The notes under the pieces were generated by a model. That model did not search any database. It had not been told where the DNA came from and worked only from the letters and a program-made list of their open reading frames with translations. 35,218 nucleotides of DNA, from contig NZ_KI519445.1 in the NCBI RefSeq assembly GCF_000482505.1, forward strand, positions 62,096 to 97,313, in the 5' to 3' direction. Shown piece after piece: positions 7,894-16,273 of the stretch (position 1 is its first letter; every line of letters begins with the position of its first letter). This stretch comes from Leptotrichia trevisanii DSM 22070. GTDB taxonomy: Bacteria > Fusobacteriota > Fusobacteriia > Fusobacteriales > Leptotrichiaceae. The position numbers and the translations under genes were made by a program.

Positions 7894-10167
7894 ATGAGAT
7901 GCGAAATGGATGAGAAAAAAGTGCTAAAAAATGATTGGAAGATGACGGATGATGAAATTGAAGATATGAGAGTGCCTGTAATTGTTAATAAGAGTTATGA
8001 TGAACTGTTTAAACAGCTTGCGGATAGGATTAGGGAAAATAGGCTGGATGTGGATATGGATAAAATTGGACACGCTTTTATGCTTGCCTATGAGTCGCAT
8101 GTGGGACAGAAGAGGAAAAGTGGGGAAGATTATATTTTGCACCCTGTGGAAGTGGCGGAAATACTGGCTGATATGAAAATGGACACAGATACGATTGTGG
8201 CTGGACTTTTGCATGATGTGGTTGAGGATACACTTATAACTTTGGCGGATATAGAGTACACTTTTGGGGAAGATGCGAAAAAACTTGTGGATGGGGTTAC
8301 GAAACTTAGGAATTTGCCGAGAACGGACAGTAAAAAGCTGGAAAATATAAGAAAAATGGTAGTGGCAATGTCGGAGGATATTCGGGTTGTAATTATAAAG
8401 CTGGCGGACAGGCTTCACAATATGCGGACATTAAAATATATGAAACCTGAGAAGCAGCAGGAAAAATCAAAGGAAACAATTGAAATTTATGCACCGATTG
8501 CTCACAGGATAGGGATGGCTAGGATAAAATGGGAGCTGGAAGATATAAGTTTTAGATTTTTATATCCAAAAGATTATTATGAGATCAAAGAGCTTATAAA
8601 TTCAAAAAGACGTGAGCGTGAGGAATATACAGCAAAAGTCATTGAAAAAATAAAGGTGGAACTTGAAAAAAATGATATAAAAGGCGAAGTTACGGGGCGT
8701 CCAAAACATCTGTACAGCATTTATCGGAAAATGATTGAAAAAGAAAAAAGATTTGTAGATTTGTACGATTTGATTGCGATAAGGATTATTGTTGAGAAAA
8801 AAAATGAATGTTATAATGTGCTGGGGATAATTCACGATTTATTCGTGCCTGTCTTTAACAGATTCAAGGATTATATTTCACAGCCGAAGCCAAATGGCTA
8901 TCAATCAATTCATACAACAGTGAAAGGCCCTGATAGTCAGCATGTGGAAATTCAGATTAGAACGCAGAAAATGCACGAAATAGCAGAAGAAGGGGTTGCG
9001 GCACACTGGAAATACAAAGAAAAGAAATCAAAATCCAAAAATGAAAAATTTTATGCAGACGTAAAAAAATTGAAGGATTCTGTTCAAAATAAGAAAGATA
9101 ATGAAAAACAGATGGAATTCGTGCAGGAAGTTACAGGGGATGTATTAAAACAAACGATATTCGTATTTACGCCAAAGGATGACATTGTAGAAATGCCACG
9201 AAACTCTACTGCACTTGACTTTGCATTTCAGGTACACACTCAAATTGGGTACAGAACGATTGGGGCAAAAGTCAATGGACGGATTACTCAGCTTAATCAA
9301 GTGTTAAAAACAGGGGATAAAGTTGAAGTGATAACTTCCAAGAATATGAAAGGGCCTGGAAAAGACTGGATTGAAATGGTAAATAACCATAGTTCCCGTG
9401 TGAAGATAAGAAAATGGTTTAAGGACAAGGAATTTGAGGAAAAGTCGAAGGAAGGGGAACAAATTTTAGAAAAAGAATTTGAGCGGCTTGGGCTTAAATT
9501 GAAGGATATGATGGAAGATGAGCGTGTTTTCCTTTATATGAAAAAGTACAATATTACTGATGATAAAACATTATTTTATAGATTTGGAACTGGAGATTTG
9601 TCGCTTGACGGCTTTTTGAACAAGTTTGAGAAAAAAGAAGAAAAAGCATTAGAAAAGGTGCTTGAAGAGGAAACCGAAAAAGGAAATCGTCAAAAGGAAC
9701 GGAATCAGGATGGTGTAAAAATTTCTGGAACAGAAAACACAATGTACCGTTTTGCAAAATGTTGCAGTCCGCTTCCCGGCGATGAAATACGTGGCTATGT
9801 GACACGTGGACGTGGAATCGCAATTCACCGTGCCGACTGTGATAACTTCATTTCCCTTATGGAAAAAGAGCCGGAAAGGGAAGTTGATGTGTATTGGGAT
9901 GAATCTGCAATTTCAGCTAACAGTTCATACGAATTTAATTTCACAGTAAAAGCCTCAGACAGAAATGGACTGCTGCTTGACATTATCCGAATCTTAAATG
10001 AATACAAAATGAACTTGATAACTGTAAATACAAATAACTTTAAAGAAAATGGAAACAAGCGGATTTTTATACATTTAAGAATAACTATCCGAAGCAGGGA
10101 AGATTTTGACAGATTGGCAAACAACCTAAAATCAATGCCGGAAGTGATAGATGTTATAAAGAAATAA
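7894..10167 (+). CDS. rel: Bifunctional (p)ppGpp synthetase/hydrolase Rel
   Basis: A 757-residue long RSH enzyme that makes and degrades (p)ppGpp in the stringent response. In order: an HD hydrolase domain with GLLHDVVEDT near 105-115; a synthetase domain with RFKDYISQPKPNGYQSIHT near 322-340, where the RFKD loop is the type linked to bifunctional enzymes; a TGS domain (~424-485, starting TIFVFTPKDD); a zinc-finger-like region with FAKCCSPLPGDEIRGY and a later HRADC (~617-650); and a C-terminal ACT domain. Both catalytic halves look intact, so one enzyme probably does both jobs. The start ATG has GAGAGG five bases upstream; an alternative ATG follows four codons later. Runs divergently from yqeK. 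Confidence 0.95.
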   Translation: MRCEMDEKKVLKNDWKMTDDEIEDMRVPVIVNKSYDELFKQLADRIRENRLDVDMDKIGHAFMLAYESHVGQKRKSGEDYILHPVEVAEILADMKMDTDTIVAGLLHDVVEDTLITLADIEYTFGEDAKKLVDGVTKLRNLPRTDSKKLENIRKMVVAMSEDIRVVIIKLADRLHNMRTLKYMKPEKQQEKSKETIEIYAPIAHRIGMARIKWELEDISFRFLYPKDYYEIKELINSKRREREEYTAKVIEKIKVELEKNDIKGEVTGRPKHLYSIYRKMIEKEKRFVDLYDLIAIRIIVEKKNECYNVLGIIHDLFVPVFNRFKDYISQPKPNGYQSIHTTVKGPDSQHVEIQIRTQKMHEIAEEGVAAHWKYKEKKSKSKNEKFYADVKKLKDSVQNKKDNEKQMEFVQEVTGDVLKQTIFVFTPKDDIVEMPRNSTALDFAFQVHTQIGYRTIGAKVNGRITQLNQVLKTGDKVEVITSKNMKGPGKDWIEMVNNHSSRVKIRKWFKDKEFEEKSKEGEQILEKEFERLGLKLKDMMEDERVFLYMKKYNITDDKTLFYRFGTGDLSLDGFLNKFEKKEEKALEKVLEEETEKGNRQKERNQDGVKISGTENTMYRFAKCCSPLPGDEIRGYVTRGRGIAIHRADCDNFISLMEKEPEREVDVYWDESAISANSSYEFNFTVKASDRNGLLLDIIRILNEYKMNLITVNTNNFKENGNKRIFIHLRITIRSREDFDRLANNLKSMPEVIDVIKK

Positions 10168-10195
10168 AAAAAATTTTTAAAAGGGGGAGTTGAAA

Positions 10196-10333
10196 ATGGA
10201 ACTGAAAGTAATAATTGGTTTAATCATATTTCTATTTTTATTGAAAATATTTATAAAAATTACTAAAAAAGTGTTGTTTTTCTTTTTTGTGATTATCATT
10301 TTTATGCTTATTATAAATTATTTGAAATTGTAA
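10196..10333 (+). CDS. Small hydrophobic membrane protein (45 aa)
   Basis: This short frame starts at an ATG preceded by AAGGGGGAGTTGAAA, a strong ribosome-binding site, 28 bp behind rel. It encodes a 45-residue protein with two hydrophobic stretches (about 5-20 and 27-42) separated by a basic turn K-I-T-K-K, ending NYLKL. The pattern suggests a small two-helix inner-membrane protein. I do not recognise a family. Spacing suggests cotranscription with rel. Confidence 0.6.
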   Translation: MELKVIIGLIIFLFLLKIFIKITKKVLFFFFVIIIFMLIINYLKL

Positions 10334-10415
10334 TTTTTACAGATTAAAGTTGATGTGGCCAGTGTTTATTATTTTTTTTCTGTCTTATCAATTTTTATGG
10401 CAGATTTGAAGATAA

Positions 10416-10544
10416 GTAGAAATTTTGACAGTAGAAAGCCTTGAAAATGGTGTTATATTTAATAGATTTACAAAATCGGATAATCTTTTGGTAGGAACGC
10501 ATGATGGATACTCGTATAAAGATTATTGGATAATTCATAAATAA
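10416..10544 (+). pseudogene. Possible gene remnant between the small membrane protein and the terminator
   Basis: This open stretch has no convincing start codon. It reads as 42 residues with a protein-like composition (LENGVIFNRFTK, NLLVGTHDGYSYKDYWIIHK). An overlapping frame from an ATG at 10397 gives M-A-D-L-K-I-S-R-N-F-D-S before stopping, as expected if one base had been gained or lost near 10430. No family is recognised, and it may be chance. Confidence 0.25.
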
Positions 10545-10593
10545 AAATTTTCAAATAGATTAACAAGAAAAAGGATATCACAGAAATTTATTG

Positions 10594-10626
10594 AACAGTA
10601 AATCAAAAGGGTTTGCTGTTTTTCTT
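10594..10626 (+). terminator. Rho-independent terminator behind rel
   Basis: AACAGTAAA pairs with TTTGCTGTT (one G-T pair) across a loop of AT-rich and G bases, followed by TTTCTTCTG. It would end transcripts from rel and the small membrane protein. The rest of 10334-10700 holds only the possible remnant and the opposing terminator. Confidence 0.65.
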
Positions 10627-10647
10627 CTGTTTATATTTATTTTTTTA

Positions 10648-10676
10648 TAAAAAAAACTGCCTTAATTCAAGACAGT
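10648..10676 (-). terminator. Rho-independent terminator of the trxA-pepS operon
   Basis: Read on the minus strand, ACTGTCTT (10676-10669) pairs with AAGGCAGT (10664-10657, one G-T pair) and is followed by TTTTTTTT. It lies 25 bp past the stop of the aminopeptidase gene. Confidence 0.8.
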
Positions 10677-10700
10677 CAATTTTATAAATTTTTAATTATT

Positions 10701-11936
10701 TTAAAAAGCCCAATTGCCCTTTCTAAATACGGGAACTCTTGTCCCATCCTCCAGAATCCCGTCAATATCCATTTCTGCGTCACCAATCATAAAGTCAACG
10801 TGTGAAATTGACTGGTTAATATGAGCTTTTTCCAATTCTTCTTCAGTCATTTTGGTACCGTTTTTTACGTTAGTTGGGTAAGCGGCACCCAATGCCAGAT
10901 GGTTTGAGGCATTTTCGTCAAATAATGTTTGATAGTAAAGAAGTCCTGAGTTAGAAATAGGCGAATCATTCGGCACAAGAGCAACTTCTCCTATTCTTCT
11001 TGAACCTTCATCAGTATCAAGCAGCTGCTTCAAAATCTCATATCCTTGCTCCGCTTCAAAATCCACAACTTTTCCGTCCTCAAAAGTCAGTTTAAAGTTG
11101 TCAATAATATTTCCCTGATAAGAAAGTGGTTTTTTATTTGAAACATAACCATCTATACGCTCTCTATCCCCAGCTGTGAATACTTCCTCTGTAGGCATAT
11201 TTGGCAAGAAATCTGCCCCTTTTGCATTTTTACTTCCAGCTGCCACCCAAATATGATTTTTAGGAAGTCCTACTGTCAAGTCAGTACCCTTTGAAGTATA
11301 GTGAAGTGCTATGAATTTTTTATTGTTCAAAAAATCAGCTTTTTCAGTCAAGTTCTTTCTATGTTCTTCCCAAGCTTTTACAGGATCGGCTTTATCGACT
11401 CTTACAGTCTTTAATATTGCATCAAGCAGCTTTTCCTGTGCAATGTCAGCATCTGTTTCATCTGGGAATACAAGTTTTGCCCAGTCTGCCGAAGGATAGC
11501 TTGCAATTGTCCAGGAATTTACATCTGTCATAATGCATGTTCTATAGTGCTTGTAAGCTTCCCCTGCATTTTTTGTCAATGCTCCCAGCTTTTCAGCGTC
11601 AATTCCTGCAAATAAGTTTGGAGAACTGCTTAAAATGTGTATAAATACGACATTGTTGTCGAGGTAGTCATTTCTTTCATCAATTGCCCATTGCGGGATG
11701 TGTGAATAAACTTCTTTTGACTGATATTCAGCGTGAAGTCTTGATAATTTGTCATCAGTCAATTTTATGTGAACATCACTTGCCCCCACTTGATAAGCTA
11801 ATTCTGTAACTTTATAGACTAGCGGCAAAGCATCGGTTGTACAGTTTACCCAAACTTTCTGCCCTTTCTGTACATTTGCCCCAATTTTTACAATTACTTC
11901 TGCATATTTACTTAATTTTTCTTCAAAGTTATTCAT
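10701..11936 (-). CDS. pepS: M29-family aminopeptidase (AmpS/PepS type)
   Basis: A 411-residue cytosolic metallo-aminopeptidase of family M29. The N-terminus (YAEVIVKIGANVQKGQKVWV) matches the family's conserved opening. The metal-site region is in the C-terminal half: NMPTEEVFTAGDR near 247-259, IGEVALVPNDSPI near 316-328, LFDENASNHLALG near 337-349, SHVDFMIG near 378-385. Length is normal for the family (~400-415). It removes N-terminal residues from peptides and usually uses divalent metals such as Co, Zn or Mg. Last gene of the five-gene minus-strand run, 29 bp behind the outer-membrane-type protein. The ribosome-binding site GAAAGGA lies rather far (11 bp) upstream. Confidence 0.9.
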   Translation of the reverse strand: MNNFEEKLSKYAEVIVKIGANVQKGQKVWVNCTTDALPLVYKVTELAYQVGASDVHIKLTDDKLSRLHAEYQSKEVYSHIPQWAIDERNDYLDNNVVFIHILSSSPNLFAGIDAEKLGALTKNAGEAYKHYRTCIMTDVNSWTIASYPSADWAKLVFPDETDADIAQEKLLDAILKTVRVDKADPVKAWEEHRKNLTEKADFLNNKKFIALHYTSKGTDLTVGLPKNHIWVAAGSKNAKGADFLPNMPTEEVFTAGDRERIDGYVSNKKPLSYQGNIIDNFKLTFEDGKVVDFEAEQGYEILKQLLDTDEGSRRIGEVALVPNDSPISNSGLLYYQTLFDENASNHLALGAAYPTNVKNGTKMTEEELEKAHINQSISHVDFMIGDAEMDIDGILEDGTRVPVFRKGNWAF

Positions 11937-11965
11937 TTTTATTTTTTTCCTTTCATAATTTATTA

Positions 11966-12568
11966 TTATTCATATTTAGGAGCATATCCAAATTCCAGTG
12001 AGATTAAACCGTCTGAAAATTTATCTCTGTATGTTTTAGTAGGACTAGAATAGCTTCTTTTAAGTCTTGGTGTTGTAGCAAGGCTTATTCCAGCTGAAAA
12101 TCTGTTTTTTTGAACTCCCATACCAATAGCACCATATCCACTTACTGGAGCGGCTTTTATTTCTCCACGGCCACCATTTTTATCAGTCCATTTCACGTTT
12201 CCGCTTGAAAATGATAAACCGAATGAAATTTTAGTATAAATTCCATTGTCCAATCCTGATCCCATTGTTATATAAAGTGGAACTGAAACTAAATTTCCTG
12301 AACCACTATTTATACCATTTCCTTTGACTTTTAAAGTATTATACACTATCCCTGTTCCAATTCCTATTCCAGAATCATCAACAAATGGCTGTCTTCTTTC
12401 AAATGAAATTTTAACTCCACTTCCTATTACATTTTTTACTTCCTGATTAATATTATTTTTCTTCTGTCCTCTATAACTACCATAACTAGGACTTACAAAA
12501 ATTTCTGCTCTTTCATCTGCCATTGCCAATGGTGTTAATAGCATAAACATCAAAAATAATTTTTTCAT
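11966..12568 (-). CDS. Putative outer-membrane beta-barrel protein
   Basis: A 200-residue protein with a clear signal peptide (MKKLFLMFMLLTPLAMA, cleavage probably after A17). The mature part is rich in glycine, serine and alternating polar/hydrophobic strands (e.g. GIGIGTGIVYNTLKV, LVSVPLYITMGSGL, YTKISFGLSFSSG, GYGAIGMGV, RFSAGISLA). It ends LISLEFGYAPKYE, close to the aromatic C-terminal strand expected for an OmpA/OmpW-like small barrel. The final residue is not phenylalanine, so the assembly signal is imperfect. GGAGG lies seven bases before the ATG. No family name can be given; the barrel call is inferred from composition and strand pattern. Confidence 0.6.
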   Translation of the reverse strand: MKKLFLMFMLLTPLAMADERAEIFVSPSYGSYRGQKKNNINQEVKNVIGSGVKISFERRQPFVDDSGIGIGTGIVYNTLKVKGNGINSGSGNLVSVPLYITMGSGLDNGIYTKISFGLSFSSGNVKWTDKNGGRGEIKAAPVSGYGAIGMGVQKNRFSAGISLATTPRLKRSYSSPTKTYRDKFSDGLISLEFGYAPKYE

Positions 12569-12604
12569 AAAAAATCCTCCTTGTATAATATTATATTTTT
12601 TTAT

Positions 12605-13642
12605 TTATTTTCGGTAAAAGATTTTCATTTTCTCATTTTTTTCGTTGTCTTTATAAAATTGCAAGTTGTTATATTTTGAATTTTCAAAGATAACAAGTTC
12701 ATCATCTGAATTTGAATTCTTCTTTTTTAATTTTTTAAGTCCTTTATAGAAATTTTTTACAGATTTTTTAGCTTCTTTTACAAAAGTTTTATATTTTTCA
12801 ATATCCATTTTTTCTTTCTCAATTTCTGAATCTTTTATTTTTTCAGCTTGAGATACTGCTAATTTAAAGTCTTTTCCTAATATTTCCAGCTGATTTATAA
12901 AATTATTATTTTTTTCATCTTCCAAATCAATATTATAAAATTTTTCATCTATTAGGGAAATAATAAATTTAATCCGATAAATGTTGTATGCAGCAGTTTG
13001 TCCGCTATTTTTTAAATCATTTAGTGAATATTTTGCTGCCAGGGAATCTAAATTTTGAAATTTTGATTTAATATTATTGTTATAAGAACTGTATGACATA
13101 CGGATTTCTTCGTATCCCCTGTCTAAAATTTTACCTTTTTGAAAATTATCCTTCTTGTATTCATCGCTTTTATAATAATTCTCAATTTCTTTCATTTTTG
13201 AAATTTTCTTTTCGGCATATTCAAAATATTCATTAACTGGTGCTGAAAAATCTTTAAAAACACTGTTTTTTTGAATAGCTTCTTTTAGAGTTTCTTTTTT
13301 TTCAAAATATTCTTTTTCTATTGGAGTTACTGGATATTTTTCCACAAGTTCCCGTATATTTTTTTCAGAAGGGATAAAAAATTCTTCTTTTTCGCCTCTT
13401 TTTATCCTGAAATACATATCGTATCTCTGCTCATATTCGAAGAATATATTCTCGAATGGATTATTAATAGCTTTTAATAAACCTAAAGTTTTTACTTCAT
13501 CTGGCGACATATTCTGAATTTTTTCAAATTCTTCTTTTTCTTTTTCAGTCATTTTATCAGATCGTGTTTCTTTTGAGTTATAACCGTTATTACAGTTTAA
13601 AATAAGTATGATTGTAAAAATTAATAAAAAAATCTTTTTCAT
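12605..13642 (-). CDS. Probable lipoprotein with DUF3829 (YiiG-like) domain
   Basis: A 345-residue protein with a lipoprotein signal peptide: basic K-K start, hydrophobic core, and a lipobox-like I-L-N-C with the cysteine at residue 17. The remainder is highly charged and helical. The central part (ENYYKSDEYKKDNFQKGKIL, MSYSSYNNNIKSKF) resembles the DUF3829/YiiG pattern of a lysine-rich 'Y-Y-x-x-x-x-Y-K-x-D' block followed by long helices. Function of that family is unknown. The protein should be anchored in a membrane on the periplasmic side. GGAGG with a four-base spacer precedes the ATG. It sits 36 bp upstream of the barrel protein gene, so the two may act together at the envelope. DUF3829 call is moderate. 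Confidence 0.6.
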   Translation of the reverse strand: MKKIFLLIFTIILILNCNNGYNSKETRSDKMTEKEKEEFEKIQNMSPDEVKTLGLLKAINNPFENIFFEYEQRYDMYFRIKRGEKEEFFIPSEKNIRELVEKYPVTPIEKEYFEKKETLKEAIQKNSVFKDFSAPVNEYFEYAEKKISKMKEIENYYKSDEYKKDNFQKGKILDRGYEEIRMSYSSYNNNIKSKFQNLDSLAAKYSLNDLKNSGQTAAYNIYRIKFIISLIDEKFYNIDLEDEKNNNFINQLEILGKDFKLAVSQAEKIKDSEIEKEKMDIEKYKTFVKEAKKSVKNFYKGLKKLKKKNSNSDDELVIFENSKYNNLQFYKDNEKNEKMKIFYRK

Positions 13643-13675
13643 AGTACCTCCGGAAAGTAAGAAGAAAGATTGCTG

Positions 13676-14698
13676 TTAGTCTTCAAATCCATTTGGATTT
13701 TTTTTCTGCCAGTTCCACGAATCTCGGCACATATCCTCAATAGTGTATTTGGCTTCCCAGTTTAATAATTTTTTGGCTTTTGAGGCATCGGCATAACAAA
13801 CGGCAATATCTCCTGCTCTTCGTCCGTCAATTACATAAGGGATTGTTTTTCCAGCAGCCTTTTCAAAATTATGTAAAATTTCAAGAACGCTGTAACCTTT
13901 TTCACTTCCCAGATTTATTGCTTCAAATCCTACCCTTTCATTGAATAAATAATTTATTGCAGCTGAATGTCCCGCTGCTAAATCGTTTATATGAACAAAA
14001 TCTCTTATGCAAGTTCCGTCAGGAGTGTCGTAATCATTTCCAAAAACGTGCAGCTTTTCCAATTTTCCTACTGCAACTTGAGTTATGTAAGGCGAAAGAT
14101 TGTTTGGAATTCCATTTGGATCTTCTCCGATTCTCCCACTTTCATGGGCACCTAAAGGGTTAAAGTATCTAAGTGCGATGATGTTCCAAGTCTTGTCGGA
14201 TTTTGCCAAGTCCATTAAAATATGTTCAATTATTACTTTTGTACGTCCATAAGGATTTGTAGCTTCTCCCATCGGATCAGTTTCCACAAAAGGCACTTTA
14301 TCAGAAATTCCATAAACGGTGGCAGATGAGCTGAACACAATATTTTTTACATCAAATTCCTTCATCACTTCAAGCAAAGTAATCATTCCAAATAGATTAT
14401 TTTCATAATACATAAGCGGTTTTTCTACAGATTCCCCAACTGCCTTGAATCCTGCAAAATTAATGACAGCATCAATTTTATTTTCACTGAATATTTTTCT
14501 CAGGCCTTCCTTATTTTTTACATCAAGCTCATAAAAAGATATTTTTGTTCCAGAAAGTTCTTCTAAAATTGTAATAACCTTTTTGCTTGAATTGCTGAAA
14601 TCATCTACTATAATTGGATGAAATCCTTTCTTTATCAAGTCTAAAACTGTGTGAGAACCGATATATCCCGCTCCTCCCGGTACTAAAATCGTTTTCAT
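13676..14698 (-). CDS. galE: UDP-glucose 4-epimerase GalE
   Basis: A 340-residue short-chain dehydrogenase-type epimerase interconverting UDP-glucose and UDP-galactose, feeding galactose metabolism and surface polysaccharides. Visible are the NAD-binding GGAGYIGSHT near residue 7-16, the DDFSNSS loop, NFAGFKAVGESVEKP near 80-95, the SSSATVYG motif with catalytic Ser/Thr near 121-128, and the YGRTK Tyr-Lys pair near 150. GTCIRDFVHINDLA lies near 225-240. The start is placed at the ATG eight bases behind AAGGGA. An in-frame ATG nine bases further upstream sits directly on that Shine-Dalgarno sequence and is less likely. Second gene of the operon, 65 bp behind trxA. Confidence 0.95.
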   Translation of the reverse strand: MKTILVPGGAGYIGSHTVLDLIKKGFHPIIVDDFSNSSKKVITILEELSGTKISFYELDVKNKEGLRKIFSENKIDAVINFAGFKAVGESVEKPLMYYENNLFGMITLLEVMKEFDVKNIVFSSSATVYGISDKVPFVETDPMGEATNPYGRTKVIIEHILMDLAKSDKTWNIIALRYFNPLGAHESGRIGEDPNGIPNNLSPYITQVAVGKLEKLHVFGNDYDTPDGTCIRDFVHINDLAAGHSAAINYLFNERVGFEAINLGSEKGYSVLEILHNFEKAAGKTIPYVIDGRRAGDIAVCYADASKAKKLLNWEAKYTIEDMCRDSWNWQKKNPNGFED

Positions 14699-14763
14699 AA
14701 AATACATCCCTTCTTTCTAAAATTTTCTATTTTCATATCTAAGCAAATTTTGAAATTATCAAA

Positions 14764-15081
14764 TTAATTATGTAAATTAATTTTTTCCATAATCTCATCA
14801 AAAATTTGAAATCCATTCAAAGTTTCCACAATTTTTCCATCTTTAAAAAGCAAAAGCATAGGCAATCCCCTTATCTTAAACTTTGCCCCAAACTCTGGAT
14901 AATCGTCAACATCAACCTTGACAATCTTACAATCTGAATTATTGGACACTTCTGCAAGAACCTTTTCAAGCATTTGACAAGGGCCACACCAGATAGCATA
15001 AAAATCCACAAGAGTAAGCCCGGTTTGTGAAACTGTTTCATTTTCAAAGTCTTCTCCAGTATAATTGATGATATTGCTCAT
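14764..15081 (-). CDS. trxA: Thioredoxin
   Basis: A 105-residue thioredoxin-fold protein with the active site W-C-G-P-C near residues 31-35 preceded by VDFYAIW, the KVDVDDYPEFG strand, and the cis-proline in IRGLPMLLLF near 72-81. The usual tryptophan before the WCGPC (W-A-x-W) is replaced by Y-A-I-W, and the C-terminal helix is short. It acts as a cytosolic disulfide reductase. It is first in a five-gene operon with a strong promoter immediately upstream (15119-15147). A weak GAGGTGAAG ribosome-binding site precedes the ATG. Confidence 0.92.
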   Translation of the reverse strand: MSNIINYTGEDFENETVSQTGLTLVDFYAIWCGPCQMLEKVLAEVSNNSDCKIVKVDVDDYPEFGAKFKIRGLPMLLLFKDGKIVETLNGFQIFDEIMEKINLHN

Positions 15082-15118
15082 ATAACTTCACCTCGATTTT
15101 AAATTTATATTTTCTAAT

Positions 15119-15147
15119 ATTATATCAATTTTAATTAATTTCTGCAA
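15119..15147 (-). promoter_or_regulatory. Sigma-70-type promoter of the trxA operon
   Basis: On the minus strand TTGCAG (15147-15142) and TATAAT (15124-15119) are separated by exactly 17 bases, with the trxA ATG about 38 bases past the -10 box. The match to consensus and the position are both good. Confidence 0.75.
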
Positions 15148-15257
15148 TTTTATTTTTTATTTCTGATTTACAAGGCTATTTATTCATTTTTTTAATTTTG
15201 GGTTATTATGTTTAATAATTTTTGTTTCTTAAATCTTATTTTTTTAGTTTATTTTAA

Positions 15258-15298
15258 GCAAAGGAAACAAACGCCTTTCCCTTGCATCCCCGCTTCTC
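15258..15298 (+). repeat. Hairpin repeat with CAAACGCC loop
   Basis: GCAA-A-GGAAA (15258-15267) pairs with TTTCC-C-TTGC (15276-15285) with one mismatch around the 8-nt loop CAAACGCC. It is followed by ATCCCCGCTTCTCG. The loop and the trailing CCCCGCTT recur at 26440-26480 on a different stem, and the loop recurs in inverse form at 2844-2869 and 26732-26757. No coding function. Confidence 0.6.
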
Positions 15299-15303
15299 GA
15301 ATT

Positions 15304-15435
15304 TTAATTATTAAGATAAACCTTTACTGCAAGATAAGGATTTGCGGCAATGAGCAATCCTGCAAAAAAAAGAAATAACATAATAAAAATAGTAAAAATT
15401 GTTATTAAATAAATTAATCTAATACTAAATCCCAT
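15304..15435 (-). CDS. Possible 43-aa membrane peptide
   Basis: The frame encodes a short basic start (M-G-F-S-I-R), then one hydrophobic helix of about 25 residues (IYLITIFTIFIMLFLFFAG), then a polar tail ending KVYLNN. The composition is that of a single-pass membrane peptide. No Shine-Dalgarno sequence is visible before the ATG, and the first codons coincide with a sequence like the MITE ends (ATGGGATTTAGTATTAG). It may therefore be an accident. The remainder of 15148-15595 is AT-rich and shows nothing else except the hairpin repeat. Confidence 0.35.
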   Translation of the reverse strand: MGFSIRLIYLITIFTIFIMLFLFFAGLLIAANPYLAVKVYLNN

Positions 15436-15595
15436 TAGAAAATAGAAACTATGTTAAGAACAATAAATTTTCATTTGTTTATATAAATGTAGTAGTAAAA
15501 AATTGAATTTTATTGTTTGGCAAGATATAATTACAATGAAAAAATTAAAAGATTAATTATGAAAATATTTTGATTATCAAAATAAAAATATTTAA

Positions 15596-15624
15596 TTGTA
15601 AAAAGTGCAAAAACATTATATAAT
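15596..15624 (+). promoter_or_regulatory. Sigma-70-type promoter with ~130-nt leader
   Basis: TTGTAA (15596-15601) and TATAAT (15619-15624) are separated by 17 bases. Transcription would start near 15631, giving a leader of about 130 nt before the ATG at 15760. I see no riboswitch-like fold in the leader. Confidence 0.7.
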
Positions 15625-15759
15625 TAAATAAAAATAACGTGTGTTATAAGTTATGGGAATATATTTTTAACATAAAAAAATCAGTCTGAGATAGATTAAG
15701 CATATATAAGTCGTGGGCTTGGTTTTAAAGAATTTACTATAAATAATAAAGGAGGTTTT

Positions 15760-16221
15760 ATGTTTGAAAAATTTCGGGTGAAGAAGTTATCTAAAGTTGT
15801 GCAAACAGTTGTTACACACTTTTTTGAGCAAGTTACAAAAAAAGATTATTTTTCAACTTTTTCTAAAATAAGTTTTTTGAATATCGAAAACGTTGCTTTA
15901 TTATATGAGAAAAATAAAAAAATTGTAATAAATAAAAGTGATGAATTTTTGAAAATGCTGGATAGACATATTTCAAATTCGGGGATTGATTTATCATTTT
16001 TGGAAAATGTTGATTTAAAAAGGCTGGTAGAAAATTTTGAACGGCTTTGTGCCAATGGGTACATAAATTTTATTGAAAATGATATAAGAAAAAAAATAAT
16101 CGAAAAAATAACGAAATTAATATATATTTTGCCGAAGTTACATTTTTGTAATGTAATTTTGAATTATACTTCGATAAGTGAAAAAAAGAAGATTAGCAGA
16201 GCTCCGCCATATAATTTTTAA
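15760..16221 (+). CDS. Unknown cytosolic protein (153 aa)
   Basis: The start is preceded by AAAGGAGG with a good spacer, and a strong promoter lies ~135 bp upstream, so the gene is very likely expressed. The protein is basic and predicted largely helical, with no signal peptide or convincing membrane span. Features are a basic N-terminus (FEKFRVKKLSKVV), a central acidic-basic helix (DLKRLVENFERL), a K-rich helix (NDIRKKIIEKITKLIYILPK) and an odd proline-containing tail (ISRAPPYNF). I recognise no family. It is followed after 52 bp by the nitronate-monooxygenase-like gene on the same strand, so the two may share a transcript. Confidence 0.7.
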   Translation: MFEKFRVKKLSKVVQTVVTHFFEQVTKKDYFSTFSKISFLNIENVALLYEKNKKIVINKSDEFLKMLDRHISNSGIDLSFLENVDLKRLVENFERLCANGYINFIENDIRKKIIEKITKLIYILPKLHFCNVILNYTSISEKKKISRAPPYNF

Positions 16222-16273
16222 AAGTAATCATAGTTAATTATTTATAAAAATTATAAAATTGGAGGAAATCAAA

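Noticed and set aside
7924-8418. 164-codon open frame opposite rel
   Set aside because: Antisense shadow of the HD domain of rel with no start signals.
15631-15759. Riboswitch in the leader of the 153-aa gene
   Set aside because: I looked for conserved cores and a terminator/antiterminator pair and found neither.
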